This document shows, piece after piece, positions 19,725 to 28,955 of a stretch of DNA of 64,000 nucleotides. The notes below the pieces were generated by a model. That model ran no database searches. It was not told the origin of the DNA and worked only from the letters and a program-made list of their open reading frames with translations. The translations under genes and the position numbers were made by a program. The stretch is from Methanomicrobia archaeon (lineage in GTDB: Archaea > Methanobacteriota_B > Thermococci > Methanofastidiosales > NM3), in the NCBI GenBank assembly GCA_030603445.1, contig JAUVXU010000007.1:22019-86018 (forward strand). Reading direction: 5' to 3'. Each line of letters starts with the position of its first letter. Within the stretch, counting starts at the first letter, position 1.

Positions 19725-21029
19725 GTTTACTATCATTTCAAGAGGTCCAGTATATCCCTCTTCTTTTGCCTTTTCTTTAGTGTACGAGCGTTCTTTTGCC
19801 ATTTTTTGTAATATGGTGTGTATGCCACAACCATATTGCATTGCCTTTTTGTTGCGAATACATATTTCCATAGGGAGGCAGTTTTTTTCAGCTATTTTCC
19901 TAAGCACGATTTTATTATGTAGTACATTAATTTTTGTCATAGTTTCTGTAGACAGTGCAATAGATGCGAGTTCTGGTGTGAGGTATGGTGTTGAGAGGTG
20001 GCTTCCTCCTGCTTTTACAGCGAGCTGATCTCTTTCCAAGTTTTTTTCGCTTAGATTAATAATATCATACAGCTGTATTTTCTCGAATTCTTCTGGTGAT
20101 TTTTTATATGCTTCATTATATCTGAAATATCCTCCGAAAAGCTCATCGGCCCCCTGTCCAGATATCAAAAGATCCGCTTTAGTGTGGAGTGCTGCAAGAT
20201 AAGAAGGCAAGGCAATCTCAAAGTCAAGCACGCTCCTGCTTCCAATGGCATCGATAACAGTTCTAGCATGCTTTTCTACTACTTCTGGATCTAGCTCGAT
20301 TATATCAAGTTTCAATCCAAATAGATCCTCAAGCTTTTCGGCATTTATCCTGTCTTCTGCACATTCTGAGCCTATGGTGACAAGTGAAATATCTGCGTAT
20401 TTCATACCAATCTTTGCGAGCAGGGTGCTATCAAGCCCTCCTGAGAACATAATAGTGAGTTTTTTGTGGTGCTGTGCCCGTCGTTCTATGGCCGCCCCAA
20501 GCTCTTTTTGGATAAGTGGCATTGCAGTGAAAAAATCCAAACGTTTTTTCTTGAATTTTAGTTTTGGCCTAATATGGCGTTTTGTTATCTTTCCGTTTTT
20601 TACAACAACAGAAGAACCTTCGGGTACTCTAGCCACATTTTTTGATTTTTCAAATCCTTTTTGTGAAGTGGAAAATTGGAAAACTGGTTTCTTTTGAAAA
20701 AATAGGGGCATCTTTCCAAAATAATCTCTAGATATGCATAATTTATCAGAGTGAAATGCTGTTATGATAAATTCGCCATCTGCTTTTCTCGCTATTGCAG
20801 CAAAGGATTTAGCTATATCATCTATTGTGCCTTCATAACATGCATCTATCTCTTCATCAGAATATATATTTCCATAAAAGAATCCATCACCAAAACAGCG
20901 GCCTCTATTGCCTATCAAGGCAACACCGGGGTTTTTTACATATAATTCTCTTTCATCATTTTCTCTTATTTTTTTTGCAATGGACTCAAGTTGGGCACTG
21001 CTTCCAAAAGAACCACATATTCCCCCCAT
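19716..21029 (-). CDS. Asparagine synthase (glutamine-hydrolysing)-like protein
   Basis: ATP-PPase loop 'LTIMFSGGLDSTLLAKIG', 'DLLISGQGADELFGGYFRY'. N-terminus MGGICGSFG. Confidence 0.88.
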   Translation of the reverse strand: MGGICGSFGSSAQLESIAKKIRENDERELYVKNPGVALIGNRGRCFGDGFFYGNIYSDEEIDACYEGTIDDIAKSFAAIARKADGEFIITAFHSDKLCISRDYFGKMPLFFQKKPVFQFSTSQKGFEKSKNVARVPEGSSVVVKNGKITKRHIRPKLKFKKKRLDFFTAMPLIQKELGAAIERRAQHHKKLTIMFSGGLDSTLLAKIGMKYADISLVTIGSECAEDRINAEKLEDLFGLKLDIIELDPEVVEKHARTVIDAIGSRSVLDFEIALPSYLAALHTKADLLISGQGADELFGGYFRYNEAYKKSPEEFEKIQLYDIINLSEKNLERDQLAVKAGGSHLSTPYLTPELASIALSTETMTKINVLHNKIVLRKIAEKNCLPMEICIRNKKAMQYGCGIHTILQKMAKERSYTKEKAKEEGYTGPLEMIVNSF

Positions 21030-21176
21030 AATGCTAGTTTGGGATTCTCTTATATATAATTATAGCTTATTTATGAATGGGCATTTTTAAACTATTATTA
21101 TATGGGCGGCATCTATACTTAAATTTAAAAATCTCTAATTACCAAAGAACTGTAAAGATCAAAAGGTTGAGTGCAT

Positions 21177-21458
21177 ATGTGCAAGTGTATTAGAATTGTA
21201 GTTAAGGGAAAAGTTCAGGGAGTTTATTATAGGGATTCAACAAGGGCAAAAGCACAATCATTAGGAATTGTTGGGTGGGTGCGAAATCTTTCCAATGGGG
21301 ATGTGGAAGCTATGGCGATTGGAAAGGAAGAGGATTTGAAAAAAATCGTTGACTGGATGTGGGAAGGACCCACCATAGCGAAAGTTGATGAAGTATTGGT
21401 ATATGAAGAGAGGCTTATTGATGAGTTTAAAATATTTAAAGTGTTATATGCTCGTTAA
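21177..21458 (+). CDS. acyP: Acylphosphatase
   Basis: 'IRIVVKGKVQGVYYRDSTRAKAQSLGIVGWVRNLSNGDVEAMAIG'. Start shown at the internal Met of ORF 21171..21458. Confidence 0.96.
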   Translation: MCKCIRIVVKGKVQGVYYRDSTRAKAQSLGIVGWVRNLSNGDVEAMAIGKEEDLKKIVDWMWEGPTIAKVDEVLVYEERLIDEFKIFKVLYAR

Positions 21459-21772
21459 TCCTCTTTGGTAATTTCTATTGTAACATCTTTTGGCACTGCC
21501 AGCTCCGCTTCAACTTCAATAGTTTTTAGGATAGCACATGGAACAGGGCATGCAACGTGTTTTATACATTCAGATGCCTTCTTGTATACCTTGGAGTTAT
21601 TATATCCATTGAATAGATCTTTCGTAGCATCCACAATCCCAATGTTCATTTTTAAAACGTCTTCGCATCCGGATTTAATTGAAACATATACATGGCATGG
21701 TGCAACTTTTTTGGCTTCAATTATAGTTACAAAGCCACAAGGACCAGGTTCTACTTTTGTAGTCGTCGTCAT
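21455..21772 (-). CDS. Conserved hypothetical cysteine-containing protein
   Basis: 'VEPGPCGFVTIIEAKKV...VSIKSGCEDVLKM...CIKHVACPVPCAILKTIEVEAELAVPKDVTIEI'; preferred over the antisense ORF 21465..21776. Confidence 0.6.
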   Translation of the reverse strand: MTTTTKVEPGPCGFVTIIEAKKVAPCHVYVSIKSGCEDVLKMNIGIVDATKDLFNGYNNSKVYKKASECIKHVACPVPCAILKTIEVEAELAVPKDVTIEITKED

Positions 21773-22011
21773 ATAAAATAAAATATATTAGATGGCATTT
21801 ATACTTTTCTGTAGGGAAAAAAGCGTATAATATTCCATAAGTAATGAATAAAATACACATACGATATATGAAAATGTCTTGTGATTTTTTTATTTTAAAT
21901 TATGTTTGAAACAATAACGAAAGTTTTTTATATAACACCATAAATGTTTCAACAGCGGTAGTAATTAGATATATATTTAATACTTTTAAAGAACTACCGA
22001 CCTACATTAAT

Positions 22012-22020
22012 AAGGAGGAA
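22012..22020 (+). promoter_or_regulatory. Shine-Dalgarno sequence upstream of TTG start
   Basis: aaggaggaa just upstream of the TTG start at 22026. Confidence 0.7.
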
Positions 22021-22025
22021 GAAAT

Positions 22026-23456
22026 TTGGCAGGAGATCCAAATATCTTAAAAGAACTTCAAGGGATAGTCGGCGAAGAGCACGCAACCTCAGACACACAT
22101 ATCATGTACGCATATTCGTACGATATGTCATTTGTTAAGAATAGGTTGCCAGCATATGTCGTCATGCCCCAAACAGTCGAAGAAATTCAACAAGTAATGA
22201 AGTTTGCCAACAAAACTAAAACCCCTGTGATACCATACACAGCAGGTACTAATATAGGCGGACTTTGTATTCCAGAGAAAGACGGTACTATTGTAATGGA
22301 CCTTAAGAGGATGGATAAAATCATCAAAATCGATGAGGAATCCAGATACGCAATAATCGAACCAGGCGTATCCCATGCGCAACTTGCAGAAGAACTCTAT
22401 AAAAGGGGATTAAGGTTCGGTTGGCCTGTTGGCCCACCATCTGGGTCTGTCATGGCCTGTGCACTTTGTCATGGTATCGGGGGCATAACTGGACGATATG
22501 GCCTTAACAGTGAGCAGATTACTAGTATGGAGGTAGTCCTTCCAACTGGTGAGCTTACCCGTGCTGGGTCATGCGCCCTTCAAAAGGATGCATGGCATTC
22601 ACTTTTGCCGCTGCCTTTGGTAAATGGCTTATTTACAGGATGGCTTGGAACTACAGGTATTGTTACAAAGTTGGGTATTTTTACGCCAGCAGTACCACCA
22701 CATGTAGACATTGTTACCACAGCAACTGATAACTTAAAGGATATGTATAAGTACATGCTTGAGTTTTCAAAGTACGAGGCAGCTGATGATCTTACAGCTG
22801 TAAGTTGGTGGCTTTCACAAGTTCCAATTCCATACCCATTCAAGGCGAAACCAAAAGATGCGCCAGAATGGAACAGTTATGCTGTTTTGTATGGTTATAC
22901 GGAAAAAGAGTTGGAAGCGAAGGTCGAGATGTTCGAAACAACTGTAAAGAATCAGCAAAAGAACGGCAGCTCACTTTCAGTTACCCAGTATCCTGAGGAA
23001 GCAAAAAGGGCAAGAACAGCACTTCCATCACAAATTATCGGTTCTACGAAGAACTACTCAAAACAGGCTGGTGGAGGAATTTCATGGCCAGGCACATTTA
23101 CACCTGCTAACAAGTGGGTAGAGGTGTGGAATAAATGGGAAAAGATTTATGAGAAGAGGAACTTGTCACCGGCAGTTCGTGTCACCATGTATAGAGGTAC
23201 ACACTACGGTATGCTTAGAGCAATGACACCAATCAATAAACATTACCCAGACCAGGTAGAAAATGCAAGACTTGCTATTGTAGAAGCTCTTATGGCTATT
23301 CTCGATGCAGGAGGCATCCCCTACAAGCCACCAGTAGATTTCGCAAAGGAGATTTACTCTCGTGCGGATCCAGGGTATGTAGAGCTCCTAAAACGTGTTA
23401 AGGACTTCATAGATCCAAATCAGATCATGAATCCTGGGAAGTTATGGATTAGGTGA
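22026..23456 (+). CDS. FAD-linked oxidase, GlcD/lactate dehydrogenase-like
   Basis: 476 aa. 'PAYVVMPQTVEEIQQVMKFANKTKTPVIPYTAGTNIGGLCIPEKDGTIVMDLKRMDKI', 'HGIGGITGRYGLNSEQITSMEVVLPTGE', C-terminal 'DFIDPNQIMNPGKLW'. Confidence 0.92.
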   Translation: MAGDPNILKELQGIVGEEHATSDTHIMYAYSYDMSFVKNRLPAYVVMPQTVEEIQQVMKFANKTKTPVIPYTAGTNIGGLCIPEKDGTIVMDLKRMDKIIKIDEESRYAIIEPGVSHAQLAEELYKRGLRFGWPVGPPSGSVMACALCHGIGGITGRYGLNSEQITSMEVVLPTGELTRAGSCALQKDAWHSLLPLPLVNGLFTGWLGTTGIVTKLGIFTPAVPPHVDIVTTATDNLKDMYKYMLEFSKYEAADDLTAVSWWLSQVPIPYPFKAKPKDAPEWNSYAVLYGYTEKELEAKVEMFETTVKNQQKNGSSLSVTQYPEEAKRARTALPSQIIGSTKNYSKQAGGGISWPGTFTPANKWVEVWNKWEKIYEKRNLSPAVRVTMYRGTHYGMLRAMTPINKHYPDQVENARLAIVEALMAILDAGGIPYKPPVDFAKEIYSRADPGYVELLKRVKDFIDPNQIMNPGKLWIR

Positions 23457-24784
23457 TATCGATGCAGTGGAATTTTAAAAACATAGACGATGAGGGAGAA
23501 TTTAACCTCGAACACTTTTTCTGGAAGTGTACAGCATGTGGTACATGTAAGAGTGGTTATACCTATGGTCCACCACCTACTTTCAGGAGGATTTGTCCCC
23601 AAGGTGAGAAATTTGGATTTGAGGGTTTCTTCGCTTCAAAAGGCAAAGCAGCACTTGCGCGCTGGATGACGTCTGATCCTATCCTCAAAAATAAATTTGA
23701 ATGGACTCCGGAGTACCTTAATACTCTTTACACCTGTATAGGATGCGGAGGTTGTCAGAATCAGTGCCTTGTTGATTTCAAGCCATTCATTATCGAAACT
23801 ATAGAAGCTATGAGGGCAAAAGCTGTAGAGGATGGACAAGGCCCTTTGAGAGAACACCACATACTTGTTACTTCAATGAAGAACAATGACAACCCGTACA
23901 CCGGACCCAGAGGTATAAGAGCTAAATGGATGAAAGGTTTGGATGTCAAAGACATTAATAAAGAAAGTTCACCTGTGCTATACTATGCCGGGTGCACACC
24001 AGCTTACAATGCGCCAGTGCGTCAGCTAGCTGTTAAGACTGTTAGCGTCTTTAATAAAATAGGCGTTGACTTCGGTGCACTTGGAAAGAAAGAAGTATGT
24101 TGTGGTTCAACAGTCCTAAGACTTGGTGCAAGAGATGAATTCAAGCGTATTGCTGAGAAGAATCTGGAACAATTTAAGTACCTCCACGATGAGCGTGGTG
24201 TTGATACAATAGTTTCATCTTGTGCAGGTTGTTACCGTTCTCTTCTTGAAGACTACGCAATCTCGGAGGAATACAAGGATTACATGGATGGCATAAAGGT
24301 CATGCATACTGCAGACTACCTCTACAAACTTTACAAGGAAGGAAAGTTCGAACCTAAGAACGAGATTAAGATGAAAGTAACCTACCACGACCCATGCCAT
24401 CTTGGCCGCCACATCAAAGAGTGGATCATAGATTGGGATGGAAGCAAGCAGTGGAAGGGTTCTTACATGGATCTTGTAGACAAAGGAACCTTTGAATCAC
24501 CACGTGAACTCATTAAAGCCATTCCTGGAATCCAGTTCGAGGAGATGCGACGCAACCAGAACAACTCATATTGTTGTGGTTCTGGCGGAGGCGTAAAGAC
24601 AGCATTCCCTGATTGGGCAGCCGAGAACGCAGCTTTGAGGGTTGAAGAAGCAGAGCAAACTGGAGCAGAGAAGATAATAACCTGCTGCCCATTCTGCCAC
24701 GCCAACCTTAACGATGGTGCCAAGGTTAAAAACTCTGCACTGAAAACTATCGATTTAGTAGAGCTTCTTGACGAAGCACTCTAA
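23453..24784 (+). CDS. HdrD/GlcF-like Fe-S oxidoreductase (two CCG domains)
   Basis: 'CTACGTCKSG', 'CIGCGGCQNQC', 'YYAGCTPAYN...EVCCGSTVLR', 'DPCHLGRH...YCCGSGGGVKTAFP...CPFCHANL'. Confidence 0.92.
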   Translation: MISMQWNFKNIDDEGEFNLEHFFWKCTACGTCKSGYTYGPPPTFRRICPQGEKFGFEGFFASKGKAALARWMTSDPILKNKFEWTPEYLNTLYTCIGCGGCQNQCLVDFKPFIIETIEAMRAKAVEDGQGPLREHHILVTSMKNNDNPYTGPRGIRAKWMKGLDVKDINKESSPVLYYAGCTPAYNAPVRQLAVKTVSVFNKIGVDFGALGKKEVCCGSTVLRLGARDEFKRIAEKNLEQFKYLHDERGVDTIVSSCAGCYRSLLEDYAISEEYKDYMDGIKVMHTADYLYKLYKEGKFEPKNEIKMKVTYHDPCHLGRHIKEWIIDWDGSKQWKGSYMDLVDKGTFESPRELIKAIPGIQFEEMRRNQNNSYCCGSGGGVKTAFPDWAAENAALRVEEAEQTGAEKIITCCPFCHANLNDGAKVKNSALKTIDLVELLDEAL

Positions 24785-24822
24785 TCTTTTTTTTTCTTTT
24801 TTATTTTTTAGGAGGTTTAAAT

Positions 24823-25158
24823 ATGACTATTCAAGTTGACCCACAAAAATGCATTAACTGTGGTGCCTGTGAATTAGGCTGTAGCTTTTACAGGGATGAA
24901 GTTTTCACCACGATGTCTTCATCTGTTATGATGTACCGAGAGGAAAAGAGAAATTACTTTGGACTTATGCTAAAAAGAGAAGATGATATGATTCTCGGAC
25001 GACCCGAAGGCGTTGAAATACAGAAGGAAGGAGAGGCTTCCGACAGCGATGCAGGAGCATCAGCGAAACCTATTCTCCTAAGGGAACCTTGTGATGAGTG
25101 CAAAGACGCATTATGTGTGCGTTTCTGCCCAACAGGCTGTTTGATAGAGGTGGACTAA
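24823..25158 (+). CDS. 4Fe-4S ferredoxin-type protein
   Basis: 'VDPQKCINCGACELGCSFYRDEVF...LLREPCDECKDALCVRFCPTGCLIEVD'; preceded by aggagg SD. Confidence 0.92.
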   Translation: MTIQVDPQKCINCGACELGCSFYRDEVFTTMSSSVMMYREEKRNYFGLMLKREDDMILGRPEGVEIQKEGEASDSDAGASAKPILLREPCDECKDALCVRFCPTGCLIEVD

Positions 25159-26391
25159 ATGGATAACATGTATACTGAATATTATCTTGTAGTTGATCTT
25201 GCCACTGGCGAAGCCGAGGAGATTGAACTCGAAGAGGAGTTCGTACAAGAATATGTTGGTGGAGCAAAACTAAATATGGCGCTCTACGAAGAGCACAAGG
25301 ATGGAGACCCAATTGTTCTGGGTACAGGATTACTCACTGGCACACTTGTTCCAGGTTCTTGCTTGGGCGTAATAACAGCAAAAAGTCCGGTCACCGGAAA
25401 AGTTGCTCATGCACCATTCACATGGAGCGCAGGAGCTGAACTAAAGCTGACTGGTTACTCCTTTGTCGTCATAAAGAATAAGGCTGCAAATCCAACCTAC
25501 TTGTGGTTACACGATGAGATAGCTGATTTTGTGGATGCTTCAGAACTATGGGGAAAGAACACATGGGATGCTGTTGATGTAATTAGGGATGAACAAGGAG
25601 AGGACAGGATCCAGCTTCTATCAATAGGGAAGGCAGGAGAAAATAAACTAAGCACTGCAATGATTACGAACAATTACTGGGGCACCGGAGACAGATTTGG
25701 TTTCGGAGCACTTTTCGGAGAAAAGAATCTTAAATCAGTTGCAATGAGGGGAATGGGCGAGCTTGAGGTCGACGATCCCGATGCATTTATTGAAAAAACT
25801 AAAAGTGTTTTTGATGATGTAAAATCCCAGGTAGGGGATGCAAAAGGATTAGATGCCATTGACTATGCCAAGATCCCAGCAGATCTCAAAGATGCGGCAA
25901 AGAAGCAGCTACATCGTGTTGAAGCAGACTTTAATAGTCCTCTTGCATACAAGTTCTTTCTAAAGTACAGGGAGGATCCAAGCGTCATGCTATCCACAGA
26001 TGTGGAAGAACCTGGCGTTCTTGTATCAGATCCTATTGGTTACGCAGCAATTGCAAATGCAGGTGTTGTGCCAGCTGATGCAGGAGAGGTACTAGAAGCA
26101 ATGTTCAAGTTAGGTCTTAATCCGGTAGCTGTGGCATCAAAGCTTACAGCAAAAGACAAGGCCGGCGCAATTGCAGAACTTGAGAAGTTTGCAGAGTCCT
26201 CAGAGGCTGACAAGTTTGATGCTGTATTTAGCCCAATTGCTCCAATGAGTGATAGAACCGAGGCAGCTTATATAGCGGGAATATGCCCGGTACTTGTTGC
26301 AAAGGCTGAGGCACTAAATGCAGATATCTTTGCAGAACTTGCAAGCATAGGAACAGGTCTAGACTTTAAAGCAGATGCTTTTAAAATGTAG
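25159..26391 (+). CDS. Truncated/divergent aldehyde ferredoxin oxidoreductase-like protein (AOR N-terminal domain)
   Basis: 'YYLVVDLATGEAEEIELEEEFVQEYVGGAKLNMALYEEH...LLTGTLVPGSCLGVITAKSPVTGKVAHAPFTWSAGAELKLTGYSFVVIKNKA...RFGFGALFGEKNLKSVAMRG'. 410 aa with no CxxCxxxC. Confidence 0.85.
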   Translation: MDNMYTEYYLVVDLATGEAEEIELEEEFVQEYVGGAKLNMALYEEHKDGDPIVLGTGLLTGTLVPGSCLGVITAKSPVTGKVAHAPFTWSAGAELKLTGYSFVVIKNKAANPTYLWLHDEIADFVDASELWGKNTWDAVDVIRDEQGEDRIQLLSIGKAGENKLSTAMITNNYWGTGDRFGFGALFGEKNLKSVAMRGMGELEVDDPDAFIEKTKSVFDDVKSQVGDAKGLDAIDYAKIPADLKDAAKKQLHRVEADFNSPLAYKFFLKYREDPSVMLSTDVEEPGVLVSDPIGYAAIANAGVVPADAGEVLEAMFKLGLNPVAVASKLTAKDKAGAIAELEKFAESSEADKFDAVFSPIAPMSDRTEAAYIAGICPVLVAKAEALNADIFAELASIGTGLDFKADAFKM

Positions 26392-26393
26392 AT

Positions 26394-26420
26394 GGGACCA
26401 TATTTTTGGTTCCTTTTTTT
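26394..26420 (+). terminator. Intrinsic-terminator-like hairpin plus T-run
   Basis: gggacca-tatttt-tggttcc followed by ttttttt, just after the AOR-like stop codon. Confidence 0.6.
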
Positions 26421-26441
26421 ATCTTTTTTGTGGAGTGGAGG

Positions 26442-27614
26442 GTGAAAAGCATCTCTTTGTCATTAAAGATAGGGATATTCATAGGCAAAGGCGCATCCTA
26501 TTCATGGATTTGGTTCGTAAAGACTTTTGATTTACTAGATTTCAATGAAATATACTTCATTGATGAAAGTGATGTGCTAAACGATGCTTTAACAAATTTT
26601 GATTGTTTCATTTTGCCTGGTGGAGATCCATTTCAAGTGGCCGAAGGCCTCGGCGAGATAGGTCTTACGAAAATTCGATCTTTTATAGAGTGTGGTGGAA
26701 CATATATTGGGGTTTGTGCAGGTGCTTATTTATCAATAATGTTTTGCAACAATCCAATGCCTTGGTTGAATCTTGTTGATATGCCAATCAATAACTATTC
26801 TTTGAATCCTCCCGAAGCGATACGGATGAAGTACAAGTATCTTGTGCCTTATCGCGATGGGTTTGTGTATCATCCTGTTCGGGGCCCTTTAGAAGTGTCA
26901 TGCAATGGACAGTCTTTTAAAGCGCCTTTATTTGGGGGACCACCAATGCTGGCTCCAAAAGAGAATCAATTAGCGGAGTATAAGGGCTTTGATGACAAAA
27001 CGTTGTACTTAACTAATGAAGAAGAAGCAAAAAGAACTATGTTAGGGTATGCAGCCGGAGTGAAGGTTTCAGTTGGGAAAGGCAATTTATTTCTTTTTGG
27101 CCCCCATTTTGAACATCCTAACTACCCAGAGGCAAACAAATTCTTATTTTCGCTTTTATGCACTCTGACACCATATGCAAGAGGACCTCCACGGCATGAA
27201 GTTTCTATTCTTGAGGGCAATGAATTCAAACGTTGGATAAAGAGTATAAAAAGAGAGCTTTCTTCAGCAAGAGTCATTGCTAATGGTATGACAAATCTGA
27301 GGTGGAAGATCGGGGAGAAGATATGGGAAGATGAAAAAATCATATACTTCTTGAATGAAATTTGGAAGACTGTTAAGATCTTGCAGAAATACGGTGCACT
27401 ACCCGTGGAGCGGCCTCAAGAGCTGGAAGAAAATGCAAGGAAAATACACTCCCTCCTTGCCGAGATTCATGTTTTATCCAAAGAAGGGAAAAGTACTAAT
27501 ATCCAGGCAAGCTATCTAATTGAACACACCAAAAAATTATCAAAAGGACTATTTGAATCATATTTTAATATAAAAAGAAATGAGTGGTGGACTAATGGAA
27601 GAAAAGACAGTTGA
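26442..27614 (+). CDS. Class I glutamine amidotransferase-like / BPL_N domain protein
   Basis: 'IGIFIGKGASYSWIW...DCFILPGGDPFQVAEGLGEIGLTKIRSFIECGGTYIGVCAGAYLSIMF', 'GKGNLFLFGPHFEHPNY'. GTG at 26442 preferred because the hairpin overlaps the ORF-track start. Confidence 0.75.
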   Translation: MKSISLSLKIGIFIGKGASYSWIWFVKTFDLLDFNEIYFIDESDVLNDALTNFDCFILPGGDPFQVAEGLGEIGLTKIRSFIECGGTYIGVCAGAYLSIMFCNNPMPWLNLVDMPINNYSLNPPEAIRMKYKYLVPYRDGFVYHPVRGPLEVSCNGQSFKAPLFGGPPMLAPKENQLAEYKGFDDKTLYLTNEEEAKRTMLGYAAGVKVSVGKGNLFLFGPHFEHPNYPEANKFLFSLLCTLTPYARGPPRHEVSILEGNEFKRWIKSIKRELSSARVIANGMTNLRWKIGEKIWEDEKIIYFLNEIWKTVKILQKYGALPVERPQELEENARKIHSLLAEIHVLSKEGKSTNIQASYLIEHTKKLSKGLFESYFNIKRNEWWTNGRKDS

Positions 27615-28083
27615 AAGCATTGTGAATGAGGGGCGCGCGTATGCTTGCATACAATGCGGCAAGTGTACCGGGTCATGTCCTTCAGGAAGGGAATGTGGTC
27701 TAAGGACGCGAAAAGTCATACATATGGCCAGGCTTGGTATGGACATATATAAAACGGAAGAGCTATGGGACTGTACTACATGTTATACATGTCAGGAACG
27801 ATGCCCAAAAGACGTTAAGATAACAGATATTATAATAGAACTGCGAAATATGGCAGTTAAGAATAGTTTCTATCCGACAATGGCCGAGGTACCAAAAATA
27901 ATTATCCAAAATCTATATTCTACTGGAAATGGACAACCGTTGTCCCCAGAAGTATCCAAGATACGCTCTATCATAGGCTTGAATAAGGAACCATTGGATG
28001 CTTCCACAAATAAGGATACACTTAAAAAATTCCAGAAACTTCTTGATGGATTGCCACTCATGCAATGGGGGGAAACACAATGA
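27595..28083 (+). CDS. hdrC: Heterodisulfide reductase subunit C-like
   Basis: 'CIQCGKCTGSCPSGRECGLRTRKV...CTTCYTCQERCPK'; overlaps the preceding gene end. Confidence 0.93.
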   Translation: MEEKTVESIVNEGRAYACIQCGKCTGSCPSGRECGLRTRKVIHMARLGMDIYKTEELWDCTTCYTCQERCPKDVKITDIIIELRNMAVKNSFYPTMAEVPKIIIQNLYSTGNGQPLSPEVSKIRSIIGLNKEPLDASTNKDTLKKFQKLLDGLPLMQWGETQ

Positions 28084-28955
28084 AATATGCATTTTTCCCT
28101 GGCTGTATCGCTAAGAATGTCTATCCTGGAATAGAGAAGGCCACACGATTAGTATCTGCTAAGCTTGGCATTGACTTAGTTGATTATGAATATTCCTGTT
28201 GTCCACCACCAGGTGTTATTGCCTGTTATGATAAGGACTCGTGGTTAACACTTGGCGCACGCAATCTTTCATTATCAGAAAAAGATAATCATGATATCAT
28301 GACAATTTGTGCAGGATGTTATGGTACACTGCATAACGTTTGGCATACGCTAAAACAAGACCAAGATAAAATGGAATTTGTGAACGAGCATCTTTCCCGT
28401 ATTGATACAGAATATAAGGGGAATATTAGGCCTGTTCATTTTGTTGATTTACTTTCAAAAATGAGAGATGAAATCAAGCAGAATAAGGAGATTGATTTAG
28501 ATTTTAGAGTGGCTGTGCATTATGGCTGCCACTATCTTAAACCCTCTGATGTAACAGGGGAAAACAGCGAGGCGCCTAAAATTCTCGATGAAATAGTGTC
28601 GCTTCTTGGATGCGAGAGCGTTCCTTTCAAGGACCGTCTTACGTGCTGTGGTGCAGGAGGGGGCGTAATGAGCGGGGAACCAGATCTCTCTCTTAAGATA
28701 ATAGATCGTAAATTGAAGAATATTGAAAAAGCAGATGTGGATTGTATAATAAATATTTGTTCTTTTTGCCACATGAACTTTGACCAGAGCCAGAAGAAGT
28801 TGCATGCATATGATATACCTGTGCTTCATCTCAACCAATTACTTGGTCTTGCTTTTGGATTCAAGCATAAGCATCTGGGCCTTCATACGAATCTGGTGTC
28901 GACTCGTGACATAGTAAAGAAGGTTAAGGGCGCAAAAAGGGAGTCGATGAAATGA
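28080..28955 (+). CDS. hdrB: Heterodisulfide reductase subunit B-like
   Basis: 'KYAFFPGCIAKNVYPGIEKATRLV...CCPPPGV', 'HYGCHYLKPSDV...LTCCGAGGGVMSGEP...CSFCHMNFDQSQ'. Confidence 0.95.
   Translation: MKYAFFPGCIAKNVYPGIEKATRLVSAKLGIDLVDYEYSCCPPPGVIACYDKDSWLTLGARNLSLSEKDNHDIMTICAGCYGTLHNVWHTLKQDQDKMEFVNEHLSRIDTEYKGNIRPVHFVDLLSKMRDEIKQNKEIDLDFRVAVHYGCHYLKPSDVTGENSEAPKILDEIVSLLGCESVPFKDRLTCCGAGGGVMSGEPDLSLKIIDRKLKNIEKADVDCIINICSFCHMNFDQSQKKLHAYDIPVLHLNQLLGLAFGFKHKHLGLHTNLVSTRDIVKKVKGAKRESMK

Noticed and set aside
20245-20697. 150-aa plus-strand ORF
   Set aside because: Antisense to the asparagine synthase-like gene, Ser-rich mirror ORF.
25159-26391. Active full-length aldehyde ferredoxin oxidoreductase
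   Set aside because: Only 410 aa, lacks CxxCxxxC and the C-terminal domains.
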